NCBI GenBank assembly: GCA_900548135.1
Contig: URJC01000010.1
Span: forward strand, 1-21,082
Reading direction: 5' to 3'
Source of the DNA: an uncultured Odoribacter sp.
GTDB lineage: Bacteria > Bacteroidota > Bacteroidia > Bacteroidales > Marinifilaceae
DNA: 21,082 bases
Made by a program: the position numbers and the translations under genes. Below, piece after piece: positions 8,301 to 16,295 of the stretch (within the stretch, counting starts at the first letter, position 1; each line of letters opens with the position of its first letter). The notes under the pieces were generated by a model. That model was given only the letters and a program-made list of their open reading frames with translations. It did not search any database and was not told where the DNA came from.

Positions 8301-8559
8301 CCGTTTTGTCGACAATGCTACTTTCTTCCGGATGAAACAGTTGACCGTTTCTTATTCTTTGCCGAAGACTCTCCTGAAAAAAACAGGACTGACCCGGACA
8401 GAGATCTATGTAACAGCTTATGACCTTCTGACCCTCACCAAATATAAAGGCCAGAACCCGGAAGTAGGAATTCCGGGAGGCATCTATCCTTTGGCTATCG
8501 ACAACGCCGATACCCCTCGTCCGGTCAGAATTGCATTGGGTTTGACACTTGACTTTTAA
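5326..8559 (+). CDS. SusC/RagA-type TonB-dependent outer-membrane transporter (first of two in operon)
   Basis: This 1077-residue protein has a Sec signal peptide cleaved near AYS-QQ (residue 24/25). A carboxypeptidase-regulatory-like domain follows at about 28-112, with no STN sigma-signalling domain. The TonB plug spans about 130-262 and shows IRIRGTSSLNANNEPLVVVD, IESIEVLKDAAATAIWGSRG and ANGVLVITTKRG. The remainder is a beta-barrel ending in ALGLTLDF, with the usual terminal Phe. An acidic loop, DLNHDGVIDEYD (about 894-905), resembles a calcium-binding loop and is common in SusC barrels. It should import an oligomeric substrate across the outer membrane with energy from TonB-ExbBD. The SusD partner starts 10 nt downstream and a FAS1 lipoprotein precedes it by 11 nt, giving a FAS1-SusC-SusD unit. 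The lack of an STN domain argues against direct signalling to a FecR-type anti-sigma factor. The substrate cannot be read from sequence. Confidence 0.95.
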   Translation: MKVIYSLKTVIVLFLLAVSFPAYSQQVLTGIVRDAEGPMIGVTVSIQNENNRMLLGGVTNENGEYYLTIPNVKGLSVVYSFIGYKTYKVPYKGQKVQNVRLVEDIAELEQVIISAKRIDVNDNGVPIKDLGVARQKIDMDEMKEMQATSIEDALQGRLANVDIIASSGDPGSKMAIRIRGTSSLNANNEPLVVVDGIPYDTEINDDFDFQTANEEDYGALVNIAPSDIESIEVLKDAAATAIWGSRGANGVLVITTKRGTRGKTRFSISQKVDYKQEPKRIPMLNGEQYITMVQDAMWNRLHDIGFSWNEMDKLTSYPEINYDPQFKYFKEYSQNTDWLDLIKSDVLSSETNFSMSGGGDRALYRFSLGYLTENGTTKGTAFKRLSSRLNIDYRFSDRLRVAAGFSYTRGARDNNWTNPRAHAKIKMPNMSPWLLDDNGNPTNEYFIPTATSSYKPFQGTWSGSFNPVAMVNDSYNNTISNDVRVTFNLKYRLLEGLSYDGNIGFDINSSKNKKFLPQSATGVNASHADFNRGEDLMSDHIAINIYNKLIFNRTFGVHKVILTGMSQISHSANANHSTAVSGLGSANMIDPTSGGKITTLGSGSSKSRTVAFLFNAHYNYHEKYMASVGYRYEGNSKMGLDSRWGGFPSVDAAWRINKEGFLSDQEWINELKVRYSWGKNGNAPSSNYAYVGTFSPCGEYLNNSAIAPNNIQLNNLRWEMGSQHNFGIDFTAWENKVDLKLEYYIKKSEDLLQSNVSIPSSTGFPTVKFFNSGSMENKGWEIMLSLNDIVKVNDFRVSFNMNLSRNRNRVLTLPVNKNYWNYTKVDNGTYAQNVVEGDPLGSFYGYKYLGVYQSEDETIARDADGKKIMGMDGKPVYTMINNVQMRPGDAKYADLNHDGVIDEYDITYLGNSMPIVTAGFGLNLRWRDLRVRTFFQSRFGQSVINKTRMNSESMYNANNQSTAVLKRWRHPGDNTDIPRALWGRGYNYLGSDRFVDNATFFRMKQLTVSYSLPKTLLKKTGLTRTEIYVTAYDLLTLTKYKGQNPEVGIPGGIYPLAIDNADTPRPVRIALGLTLDF

Positions 8560-8569
8560 AATATTGGTT

Positions 8570-10057
8570 ATGAATAAATTATTTCGAAATATAATTGGAT
8601 TATCCTTATTTGCAATCCTGGGGTTAGGAATCACAGGATGTAATAAGTTCCTCGACTTGTTACCGGAAAACAGTCAGACCAGTGATATGTACTGGAACAA
8701 CAAAGAGGATGTAGAAGCAGTCGTATTCTCCCTATATAAAGGAATGCAGGGCTGTCTGGAACAATACGTAGAATGGGGAGAATTACGGGGAGATGCCCTT
8801 GAATTGAGTGACAAAGCCACCCAAAATGAACAGGACATTGTAGACCTGCAGATCCACTCAGACAATGGCATTTGTAACTGGGCAAACCTATACACTGTTA
8901 TCGGCCGGGCTAATTCTATCATCAAATACGCCCCCACTGTCTTAGAAAAGGACCCGACTTTCCTGCCTGAAGTATTAAACTCTTATCTGGCAGAAGCCAA
9001 ATTTGCACGGGCCCTTTCGTATTACTACCTGGTCCGTACTTTCCAGGAAGTACCCCTTGTGCTCGAACCTTATGTAGATGATCACGAACCTTTTATGAAA
9101 GCCAAAACAACAGAACGGGCAGTACTGGACCAGATCCAGAACGATTTAAACTCTATCCTGAAAACCATCAAGCCGGGATATGGTACTGTAGCCCAGAATA
9201 AAGGACGGGCAACGAAGTGGGCCGCTTATGCCTTACTGGCTGACGTATGCCTCTGGGATGAAAAATACCAGGAATGTATCGATGCCTGTGATGAGATTTT
9301 CAAATCAAATTCTTTCACCTTGGTGGATAAGAATTTATGGTTTGAAATTTTCTGGCCGGGTAATTCCAGTGAAAGTATATTTGAATTACAATGGGGAATC
9401 AATACCGGAGGTAACAACAGCTTGCCCGATTGGTTTTATACCTCTCCCCGTTATACTATTTCCCAAACGACAATAGAACTTTTCGCCCAATATCGTGAAA
9501 CAGACGCCCGCGGGGAAAATGTCACCTTCGTTACTGATAATAATAAAGTATGGAAATACATTGGCAGTAAGCCTTATTATTCCAGTGATGCCCAACGTAC
9601 AGGCAACAATAAATACAGCAACTGGATTTTCTACCGTTTACCGGACATTTATTTCATGAAAGCTGAAGCTTTGGTGATGCAGAAAAAAAATGCCGAAGGA
9701 TACAAAGAAGCCCATGAATTGGTAAAAACAGTTCGTGAAAGGGCTGGCTTCACCGTGCATCCCGAAGTTCCCGACAACGAAAAAGACGCACTGGAAATGA
9801 TCATGAACGAACGTTTATGTGAATTTGTCGGCGAAGGAAAACGCTGGTTTGATATCTTAAGGGTAGCACACCGGGAAAATTTCAAATACAAAGATATGCT
9901 GATTGAGTTACTGCTGAAAAATATTAGTGCCAAATACAGGCCGATCTATCTTCAGAAACTACAGGATACCAGGGGGTACTACCTCCCTATTGCACAAAAA
10001 GAAATTGAAGCCAATAGTGGTGTCTTAATTCAGAATCCATATTATAACGAAGATTAA
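8570..10057 (+). CDS. SusD/RagB-type substrate-binding lipoprotein (partner of first SusC)
   Basis: I chose the ATG at 8570, 10 nt after the SusC stop, giving 495 residues with a standard lipoprotein signal ending in GITGC (Cys24). A longer frame from a TTG at 8549 would overlap SusC and add residues ahead of a complete signal, so it is unlikely. After the Cys comes NKFLDLLPENSQTSDMYW, the typical opening of SusD proteins. Next come an N-terminal helical part (YYYLVRTFQEVPLV), the C-terminal NERLCEFVGEGKRWFDILR, which is a hallmark of the RagB/SusD family, and a YYLPIAQKEIEAN close. The length fits the family. SusD proteins cap the extracellular face of SusC as a hinged lid and bind the substrate. 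The immediate SusC neighbour supports this pairing. Confidence 0.95.
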   Translation: MNKLFRNIIGLSLFAILGLGITGCNKFLDLLPENSQTSDMYWNNKEDVEAVVFSLYKGMQGCLEQYVEWGELRGDALELSDKATQNEQDIVDLQIHSDNGICNWANLYTVIGRANSIIKYAPTVLEKDPTFLPEVLNSYLAEAKFARALSYYYLVRTFQEVPLVLEPYVDDHEPFMKAKTTERAVLDQIQNDLNSILKTIKPGYGTVAQNKGRATKWAAYALLADVCLWDEKYQECIDACDEIFKSNSFTLVDKNLWFEIFWPGNSSESIFELQWGINTGGNNSLPDWFYTSPRYTISQTTIELFAQYRETDARGENVTFVTDNNKVWKYIGSKPYYSSDAQRTGNNKYSNWIFYRLPDIYFMKAEALVMQKKNAEGYKEAHELVKTVRERAGFTVHPEVPDNEKDALEMIMNERLCEFVGEGKRWFDILRVAHRENFKYKDMLIELLLKNISAKYRPIYLQKLQDTRGYYLPIAQKEIEANSGVLIQNPYYNED

Positions 10058-10068
10058 ACTTTACATCT

Positions 10069-11622
10069 ATGAAAAATATAATATACCTGATACTCATCAT
10101 ACTGGTAAGTTTACCCATCAGTTGTGATGATCCCAATGAAGGCAATAATTATGCCGTCCGGGATGGTGATCCAGTTGGCACATGGTTGGAAAAAAATGAA
10201 AATTTTTCCGAGTGGGTCAGTTTATTGCGAAAAACAAACATGTTCAGTATTCTGAATGTAAAGAATACCTACACTTGTTTTGTACCCACCAACCAAGCTG
10301 TCCAGGAATACCTGACCCAGAAAGGTTATCAATCCATTGATGAGATTACAGATAAAGAAGCCTTGTATTTAGTCCGGTATCATATTTTAGCCGGAAGTGA
10401 ATTCCAAAGTAAAGTCATGACCAATGGCCGTCTGACAGACACCACCGTATCGGGAGACTATCTGGTAACCAAATTCGTAGGAGGAGACATTTTTGTCAAT
10501 AATTATGCACAAATCATCAACCGGGATATTAAAGTGTTGAACGGCTACATCCATGTACTGGATAAAATGCTCAATCCGGAGCAACGTTCCATATGGGGGA
10601 TTCTGGAGACCAATCCACGTTATTCCATTTTCACAGCGGCGGTAGAAAAAGCAGGATTAAAACCGACGTTAAACGAAATCAACCGGATGCACACTGGCGG
10701 GAAAGCTTTTGTCACAGCCATGGTAGTGCCCAATGAAGTATTTGAAAAAGCCGGAATGACTGAATTACAAAATGTCATTGATGAATATTCACCAAACCGG
10801 AATGACTATACCAGTTCATCCAACCCATTCCATAAATATGTGGCTTATCACATCCTCTCCGGCATGCAATCCTACAATGATCTCGTAGATTTTGATAAAG
10901 GCAAAGATTCTAAAAATATAGAAACAATGGCCAATAATGAAATGATCATGGTAGAAGATGTCAGTAATGAAGTAGTGATCAACCGGGATAGTACTTTAAA
11001 CCAGTTTGTCCACATTGTAGACACAGTCTATAATAAGCAAGCGATCAATGGTATTTATCATGAAATCGATCATTTAATGCCTGTTTTTGTACCCAAATTA
11101 TCAACAGTTAAAATTGAATTCTCAGACAAAAATTACTTCCCGGAATATGCAGCCATCTCTTTCTATCGTAGTGGCGGTGGCACATATGACCTGGATACTG
11201 TGAATTTTCCTTATGTACGTTGGTACACCATTCCCGAAGGAGTCGGTAAAGTACAATACCACAGACGAACCGGCTGGGGTATCAAGCTCGACTATACTGA
11301 TGTTGTACAGGTTAATCTGGGTTCCATCGGATGGGTTGAATTTGATTTACCCACTATTGTCAAAGGAAAATACCGGGTAAGCCTTAATTACCACTATGCC
11401 AAGGACCGGGGTTCCTACCAATTCTCTTTTGATCCTAAAAACGGTGATTCAGGTAAAAACATCGGGGCACCTGTTGATTTCAAAAGTACCGGTTATTCCG
11501 GGAAACTGAGTACACTGGGTATCATCAATTTCTCGGAAACCAGCGGGCATACCCTACGGGCAACCGTTGTACGAAGTGGTTTGATGGAATTAGACTATAT
11601 ACTTTTTGAACCGGTAAATTGA
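10069..11622 (+). CDS. Surface lipoprotein with two FAS1 domains and a C-terminal beta-sandwich-like domain
   Basis: This 517-residue protein has a lipoprotein signal ending in SLPISC (Cys19) followed by DDPNEG. The first FAS1 domain (about 34-170) has CFVPTNQAV (70-78), RYHIL and a closing GYIHVLDKMLNP. The second (about 172-342) has MVVPNEVF (218-225), AYHIL (259-263) and NGIYHEIDHLMPVFVP. The remaining 170 residues are not FAS1. They are rich in alternating hydrophobic and aromatic residues, with GKYRVSLNYHY and a final LDYILFEPV, a pattern I associate with carbohydrate-binding galactose-binding-like sandwiches. I cannot assign a named family with confidence. The gene lies 11 nt after SusD and 6 nt before a similar lipoprotein gene. 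The position corresponds to SusE/SusF-type surface glycan-binding proteins, and a substrate-capture role is inferred from that and from the two-part architecture. Confidence 0.85.
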   Translation: MKNIIYLILIILVSLPISCDDPNEGNNYAVRDGDPVGTWLEKNENFSEWVSLLRKTNMFSILNVKNTYTCFVPTNQAVQEYLTQKGYQSIDEITDKEALYLVRYHILAGSEFQSKVMTNGRLTDTTVSGDYLVTKFVGGDIFVNNYAQIINRDIKVLNGYIHVLDKMLNPEQRSIWGILETNPRYSIFTAAVEKAGLKPTLNEINRMHTGGKAFVTAMVVPNEVFEKAGMTELQNVIDEYSPNRNDYTSSSNPFHKYVAYHILSGMQSYNDLVDFDKGKDSKNIETMANNEMIMVEDVSNEVVINRDSTLNQFVHIVDTVYNKQAINGIYHEIDHLMPVFVPKLSTVKIEFSDKNYFPEYAAISFYRSGGGTYDLDTVNFPYVRWYTIPEGVGKVQYHRRTGWGIKLDYTDVVQVNLGSIGWVEFDLPTIVKGKYRVSLNYHYAKDRGSYQFSFDPKNGDSGKNIGAPVDFKSTGYSGKLSTLGIINFSETSGHTLRATVVRSGLMELDYILFEPVN

Positions 11623-11628
11623 TAAAAG

Positions 11629-13122
11629 ATGAAAAAAATAGCCATATTATTAATCACCTTGACCGCTTTTTTCTTCACTGGATGCGAAGATACCTGGGAT
11701 AAGCATTTTGAAAACCAGGAACAAGGAGAAGGAAACAGATCTTCAGATAATCTTTTTGATTACCTGAAGAGTAAAACAGAATACTCTAAATTTTTTGAAT
11801 TAGTAAACTCAACCATCGCAGGGAAGGAACTGGCCAAAGACCAGGTTCTCACCTGCTGGGCCGTAGGAAACGAAAATATGCCGGATATATCCGGTATGGA
11901 TTCCTTGGCCAAGGAAAATCTGGTAAAAAACCATATCAACAATATGGCACTTTATACCCCGAAACTTTCGGATGGGAAAATCATCAAAATGTTATCCGGG
12001 AAAAACCTGATTCTCCATATAGATGAAAACAACGGGTACATACTCGACAGTATCGTTTTGCAGAATATGAATCAATTGTGTTCCAATGGAGTCATTCACG
12101 AAGTAGCAGGAGTACTCATGCCACGTCAAAACATATTTGACTATATGATGAACGCAGGTGAAGAATATTCCATATTCAGGGATTATATCCTCTCCAACAG
12201 CGACACCCTGTTCCGTCCGGACCTGAGCTTTCCGACAGGAGTTAATGAAACGGGAAATACAATTTATGATTCTGTATTCTCGATTACTAACCCATTTTTC
12301 TCCAAAGCAGACATACAGGATGAAAACAACGAATATACCCTTTTCTTGCCCAGCAACGACAATATCAAAGATGCCATTGCAGAAGTTTCGGCCTTCTACG
12401 GGAAAGGACTGACAGAATCGGATACCCTGGAATTCTTTGACTGGATAACAAAAGCTGTTTTCTACAAAGAAAGGGTCGAAAATTATGATCAATTGGAAGC
12501 ATTGGAATCCGTGTTTCAAAAAGACTGGCGGACCGCTTATCAGATCATTGACGGAAAACCCTATGAAGCAAGTAACGGACTGGTGTATAAGATGCAAAAA
12601 ATCCACGTACCTCAAAATCTCCTGGTAAAAAGTTACGAGAACCTGATCTCAGCCACTTATCAGAAATTAAGCGACGGGCAAAAATCGGAGTATGTCAGTG
12701 TTGTAAATCCCAAATCAACCAATCCGGCTTACACCTGGAGTAGTAAAAAATATTTTCTGATTTATTACACAGCCTCTGCCAGTGAACGCTCATTTACCTG
12801 GACAGTTATGGATACAGATGCAAAAGGAGCCACTGTTCCAGCCCGTGTGGTACCAGGAAAATACAAGGTACAAATGGCTTTCCGTCCCTACAATTGCGGG
12901 AAACATACTATCACGATCAATGGAAGCCTCGTCGCCAAAGAATGGAATATCGGCGGAAAATCAGGACAGGATGCTAAATACTTTGACATGGGCGAAGTTA
13001 CCGTTCCTAAAGACGGCGGATTAGCAGAAATGAAAGTAAAAATAGAGCATATCTCCGGTGGAGATGCCCGTTTGATCATTTATGGAATCAAGCTGATTGC
13101 CGATCCTACATCAATCTATTAA
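11629..13122 (+). CDS. Surface lipoprotein with two divergent FAS1-like domains and a C-terminal beta-sandwich-like domain
   Basis: This 497-residue protein has a lipoprotein signal ending in FFFTGC (Cys19), then EDTWDKHFE. The first FAS1-like domain (about 40-165) is degenerate: the usual F-A-P-T motif is replaced by CWAVGNENM (76-84), but NHI and the closing NGVIHEVAGVLMP remain. The second (about 168-330) has a better signature, TLFLPSNDNIK (237-247), and closes with NGLVYKMQKIHVPQN. Residues from about 335 to the end form a separate module with PGKYKVQMAFRP, GKHTITINGS and a closing IIYGIKLIADP. This reads as a beta-sandwich and parallels the tail of the preceding protein in position. No enzymatic residues are evident. 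It starts 6 nt after its neighbour and 15 nt before the second SusC, so it may serve either transporter. It probably acts as a surface-binding accessory protein (inference). Confidence 0.8.
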   Translation: MKKIAILLITLTAFFFTGCEDTWDKHFENQEQGEGNRSSDNLFDYLKSKTEYSKFFELVNSTIAGKELAKDQVLTCWAVGNENMPDISGMDSLAKENLVKNHINNMALYTPKLSDGKIIKMLSGKNLILHIDENNGYILDSIVLQNMNQLCSNGVIHEVAGVLMPRQNIFDYMMNAGEEYSIFRDYILSNSDTLFRPDLSFPTGVNETGNTIYDSVFSITNPFFSKADIQDENNEYTLFLPSNDNIKDAIAEVSAFYGKGLTESDTLEFFDWITKAVFYKERVENYDQLEALESVFQKDWRTAYQIIDGKPYEASNGLVYKMQKIHVPQNLLVKSYENLISATYQKLSDGQKSEYVSVVNPKSTNPAYTWSSKKYFLIYYTASASERSFTWTVMDTDAKGATVPARVVPGKYKVQMAFRPYNCGKHTITINGSLVAKEWNIGGKSGQDAKYFDMGEVTVPKDGGLAEMKVKIEHISGGDARLIIYGIKLIADPTSIY

Positions 13123-13137
13123 TCTGAAGAAAGTATT

Positions 13138-16100
13138 ATGAACAAGATAAGTTTTATATGCGTGTTATTCTTCCTGCTCCTGACGGCAATCGCCCGGGGA
13201 CAGGAAAAAATCACCGTGACCGGTGTGGTTTACAACTCGGTCACCAAAGCCCCCTTAGCCCAAGTGCGTGTTTCAGGAACTAATATTCATAAATCAGCCA
13301 TTACCGGTGAAGACGGAACTTTCAAAATTGAAATACCGGACAACCGGGTAGATATCGTATTTGAACTGAAAGGATTTATGAAAAAGCAAATCTTCCTGGG
13401 TAAACGTGACCACATTGAAGTCTATTTATTACCAGACAATCTCCTGCGTTATACGAACAAAATCGAAACTGCAGCCGGAGCTACAGAGGCCTGGAATAAA
13501 AAAGGAAGTTCGTTCACTTTGAACCGTAAGGATATGTATCAGGGCAACCCTACACCTGACGAAAGTTTATACGGAATCATACCCGGCCTTTCTGTCACTT
13601 CTAAAGGAGGTATGCCGGGAGAAGGTGCTGTAATGAAATACCACGGAGTACGTTCCTTGTTGTCTTCCAATATGCCTTTAATGGTTGTCGACGGAATACC
13701 TTATGTGGTAGATGATAATCCATCACAAATCATTAATGGTTTTTCCCGGAACGTATTCGGAGTGATCAACCAGAAGGATATTGAGAGCATTTCTTTTCTC
13801 AAAGGTGCCGATGCCCTGAAATACGGAGCCATGGGGTCCAATGGTGTTGTTGTCATTAATACGGAAAAAGCCACCGACCTGGAGACTAAAGTCGAATTCC
13901 ATACAGTGGAAGGAATCTCCTGGATGAACAAGCGCATGCCGTTACTGGAAGCAAAAGGCTTCAAGAGTTATATCGGTGATATTGGCGAAACAGTGACCTC
14001 TGACATGAATGCCTTAGTGGAACAATTTCCTTTCCTGAAAGACGACCCCTCCTACCATTATAACTATGTCTATGATAACAATACAGACTGGCAGGAAGAA
14101 ATATACGACAAAGCATTCTCTACCGAAAACATGTTAAAAATCAAAGGGGGAGATGCTATCGCCAATTACATGCTGACTGTAGGTTATATGAACAACAAGG
14201 GAATTATTAAAAATACCAAAGATTCCCGTTATTACGCCCGTTTCAACGCCAATATGAATATTACTCAGCGTTTGAAAATGTTCGCATCGGTAGGATTTTC
14301 CTATAACGAAAGCCAAATGATGGAACAAGGGATGTCCCCACAAACAAACCCCATGCTGGCAGCTTTCCACAAATCACCGCTTTTCAGTGTATATGAAAAA
14401 GATGAAACCGGACGCTCATTGGGAACTTTTTCGAAAGTAGAAACTTATGTCAATGGCGTCAGAAATCCCCGTGCCGACATCATCGGCATTAGCAATCCGG
14501 CAGCCTTAATTTCAGAAGTCGAAGAAAGCGGGGATGTATATAACGTATTAGTCAACCTGGGATTGAATTATCAGTTAAACGAAAAATTCAAAGTCGGGGG
14601 TATTTTCGGCGTCTATTATAATTACAACCGGGAACAAGCCTTCATTGCCGGCAAAAGTTCATTAGCCATTGCACCACTGAATGACGGTTTGGCCAAAAAC
14701 ACCGTACGGAGTGCTGTGAATCAAGCCCAGAATATCTATTTCAATGGTTTCGGAGAATATCACAACATAATCAGAAAATCGCATTACCTGGATGCAATGA
14801 TCGGATACCAAATGCTGACTTCCCGGATGGAATCAGACTGTGGAACAGGAACCAATACCAGTTCAGATTTTTATAAAACCCTGAACAGTATTTCAGGCTA
14901 TATTAATAAGCGGATATTCGGATACATCAATACCTGGAACTGGATGAACGTCTATGCTCAGGCACAATATGACTACAAACACCAGGTTTATGCCACAATC
15001 GGTCTGACAGCAGATGCATCCTCTTCTACCGGAGAAAATGCCGATTTATTCAAATTCCTTCCTTCAGCACAAGTGGGAATCCGTTTGGCTAATACTTCAT
15101 TGTTGCGTGATGTAAAGGGAATAGATGAACTGACTATCCGCGGGGAATATGCCCAGCAAACCAACAGCCGTTATTCTCCCCATTTTTCCAAATACTATTA
15201 TTCCAGCAAAATGTTCCGGGATATTACGGGTTTAGTACGTGACAACATTCCTAACACCAAATTGCAGGCAGAGGTTGTACATACTACCACTCTTGGATTA
15301 GACCTTGCTACTTTAGGACGCCGGCTAAGTTTTTCTGCCGATCTTTACGAAGAACGCACCAAAGATATGGTCAATAAAGAAGATGTTGCCCCACTTTTCG
15401 GTTTTGAAAATGCATATACCAACAATGGGGAAATCAAAACACAGGGTATAGACTTCAGCTTACAGGCCAGCCTCATTCAGAACAAAAATTTCGAATGGAC
15501 TGTCGGTGGCAACATCAGCCATTATAAAAGCAAAATCCTCAGTTTAGGGAAAGTAAATCAGCAAATCATTAACTTCTCTGATGGTTCAGCCCTATTGAAC
15601 AAAGTAGGAGAAACCCCCTATCAATTCTATGGTTACCAGGCAAATGAGGTCATCTCCAGCCAACAACAAGCTGATGAGCTCAATCTTATTTCTCACTCAG
15701 GTGTAAAATTCAATGCCGGGGATATCCACTTCCGGAATATGAACGGAGATAACCGCATTGACGAAAAAGATATGGTCATCCTGGGAGATGCAACACCAGA
15801 TTTTTTCGGGGGGTTCTTTACCTATTTCCGCTACAAAGGATTCGACCTGATGACCCAATTTACCTATAGCTATGGCAATAAGATCTATAATGGCACCCGT
15901 CGCAGTTTTGAATCGATGAATGGATTTGAAAACCAATCTTCCATCGCAGAGCGCCGCTGGTCGTATGACGGACAAAAAACAGATATCCCCAGGGCAGTCT
16001 ATGGGGATGCTATCGGAAACAGCCGTTTTTCTTCCCGCTGGATAGAAGACGGATCTTTCCTGAAACTCAAAAATGTAACTTTAGGATATACCTTCTCTGA

Positions 16101-16284
16101 ACGGGTAGGTTTCTTTAACCAAATTCACATTTACCTGACAGGCGAAAACTTATTTACCTGCACCAAATACTTAGGGTTTGATCCGGAATTCAACTATTCC
16201 TATAATCCCGAATTAGCTGGTTTCGATTTATGCAAGGCACCATTAGGTAAAACAGTAAAATTAGGGATTAAGCTAAATTTTTAA
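13138..16284 (+). CDS. SusC/RagA-type TonB-dependent outer-membrane transporter (second of two in operon)
   Basis: This 1048-residue protein has a signal peptide cleaved near ARG-QEK (residue 21/22) and a carboxypeptidase-regulatory-like domain at about 25-105 (VTGVVYNSVTKAPLAQVRVS). The plug (about 120-250) has MPLMVVDGIPYVVDD, KDIESISFLKGADALKYG and GSNGVVVINTEKA. The barrel ends VKLGIKLNF. The plug departs from the usual SusC pattern: R-I-R-G-T is replaced by MKYHGVRSL, and the DAAA-x-YG box by GADALKYG. It is not a recent duplicate of the transporter at 5326, because the two share only family-level motifs. An acidic NMNGDNRIDEKD loop near the end matches the calcium-loop-like segment of other SusC barrels. 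Its SusD partner follows within 11 nt. A second SusC/SusD pair in one operon suggests import of two different products of one complex substrate. Confidence 0.94.
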   Translation: MNKISFICVLFFLLLTAIARGQEKITVTGVVYNSVTKAPLAQVRVSGTNIHKSAITGEDGTFKIEIPDNRVDIVFELKGFMKKQIFLGKRDHIEVYLLPDNLLRYTNKIETAAGATEAWNKKGSSFTLNRKDMYQGNPTPDESLYGIIPGLSVTSKGGMPGEGAVMKYHGVRSLLSSNMPLMVVDGIPYVVDDNPSQIINGFSRNVFGVINQKDIESISFLKGADALKYGAMGSNGVVVINTEKATDLETKVEFHTVEGISWMNKRMPLLEAKGFKSYIGDIGETVTSDMNALVEQFPFLKDDPSYHYNYVYDNNTDWQEEIYDKAFSTENMLKIKGGDAIANYMLTVGYMNNKGIIKNTKDSRYYARFNANMNITQRLKMFASVGFSYNESQMMEQGMSPQTNPMLAAFHKSPLFSVYEKDETGRSLGTFSKVETYVNGVRNPRADIIGISNPAALISEVEESGDVYNVLVNLGLNYQLNEKFKVGGIFGVYYNYNREQAFIAGKSSLAIAPLNDGLAKNTVRSAVNQAQNIYFNGFGEYHNIIRKSHYLDAMIGYQMLTSRMESDCGTGTNTSSDFYKTLNSISGYINKRIFGYINTWNWMNVYAQAQYDYKHQVYATIGLTADASSSTGENADLFKFLPSAQVGIRLANTSLLRDVKGIDELTIRGEYAQQTNSRYSPHFSKYYYSSKMFRDITGLVRDNIPNTKLQAEVVHTTTLGLDLATLGRRLSFSADLYEERTKDMVNKEDVAPLFGFENAYTNNGEIKTQGIDFSLQASLIQNKNFEWTVGGNISHYKSKILSLGKVNQQIINFSDGSALLNKVGETPYQFYGYQANEVISSQQQADELNLISHSGVKFNAGDIHFRNMNGDNRIDEKDMVILGDATPDFFGGFFTYFRYKGFDLMTQFTYSYGNKIYNGTRRSFESMNGFENQSSIAERRWSYDGQKTDIPRAVYGDAIGNSRFSSRWIEDGSFLKLKNVTLGYTFSERVGFFNQIHIYLTGENLFTCTKYLGFDPEFNYSYNPELAGFDLCKAPLGKTVKLGIKLNF

Positions 16285-16295
16285 TCTGTATGTGT

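Noticed and set aside
8549..8569. TTG start that would lengthen the first SusD and overlap SusC
   Set aside because: The ATG at 8570 already gives a complete lipoprotein signal and the usual 10-nt gap. The extra seven residues have no role.
11992..12615. Long 207-codon open frame on the minus strand inside a FAS1 lipoprotein gene
   Set aside because: It lies wholly opposite a well-supported lipoprotein gene in a continuous operon, has no signal, domain or promoter, and its composition looks like the antisense of a coding frame.
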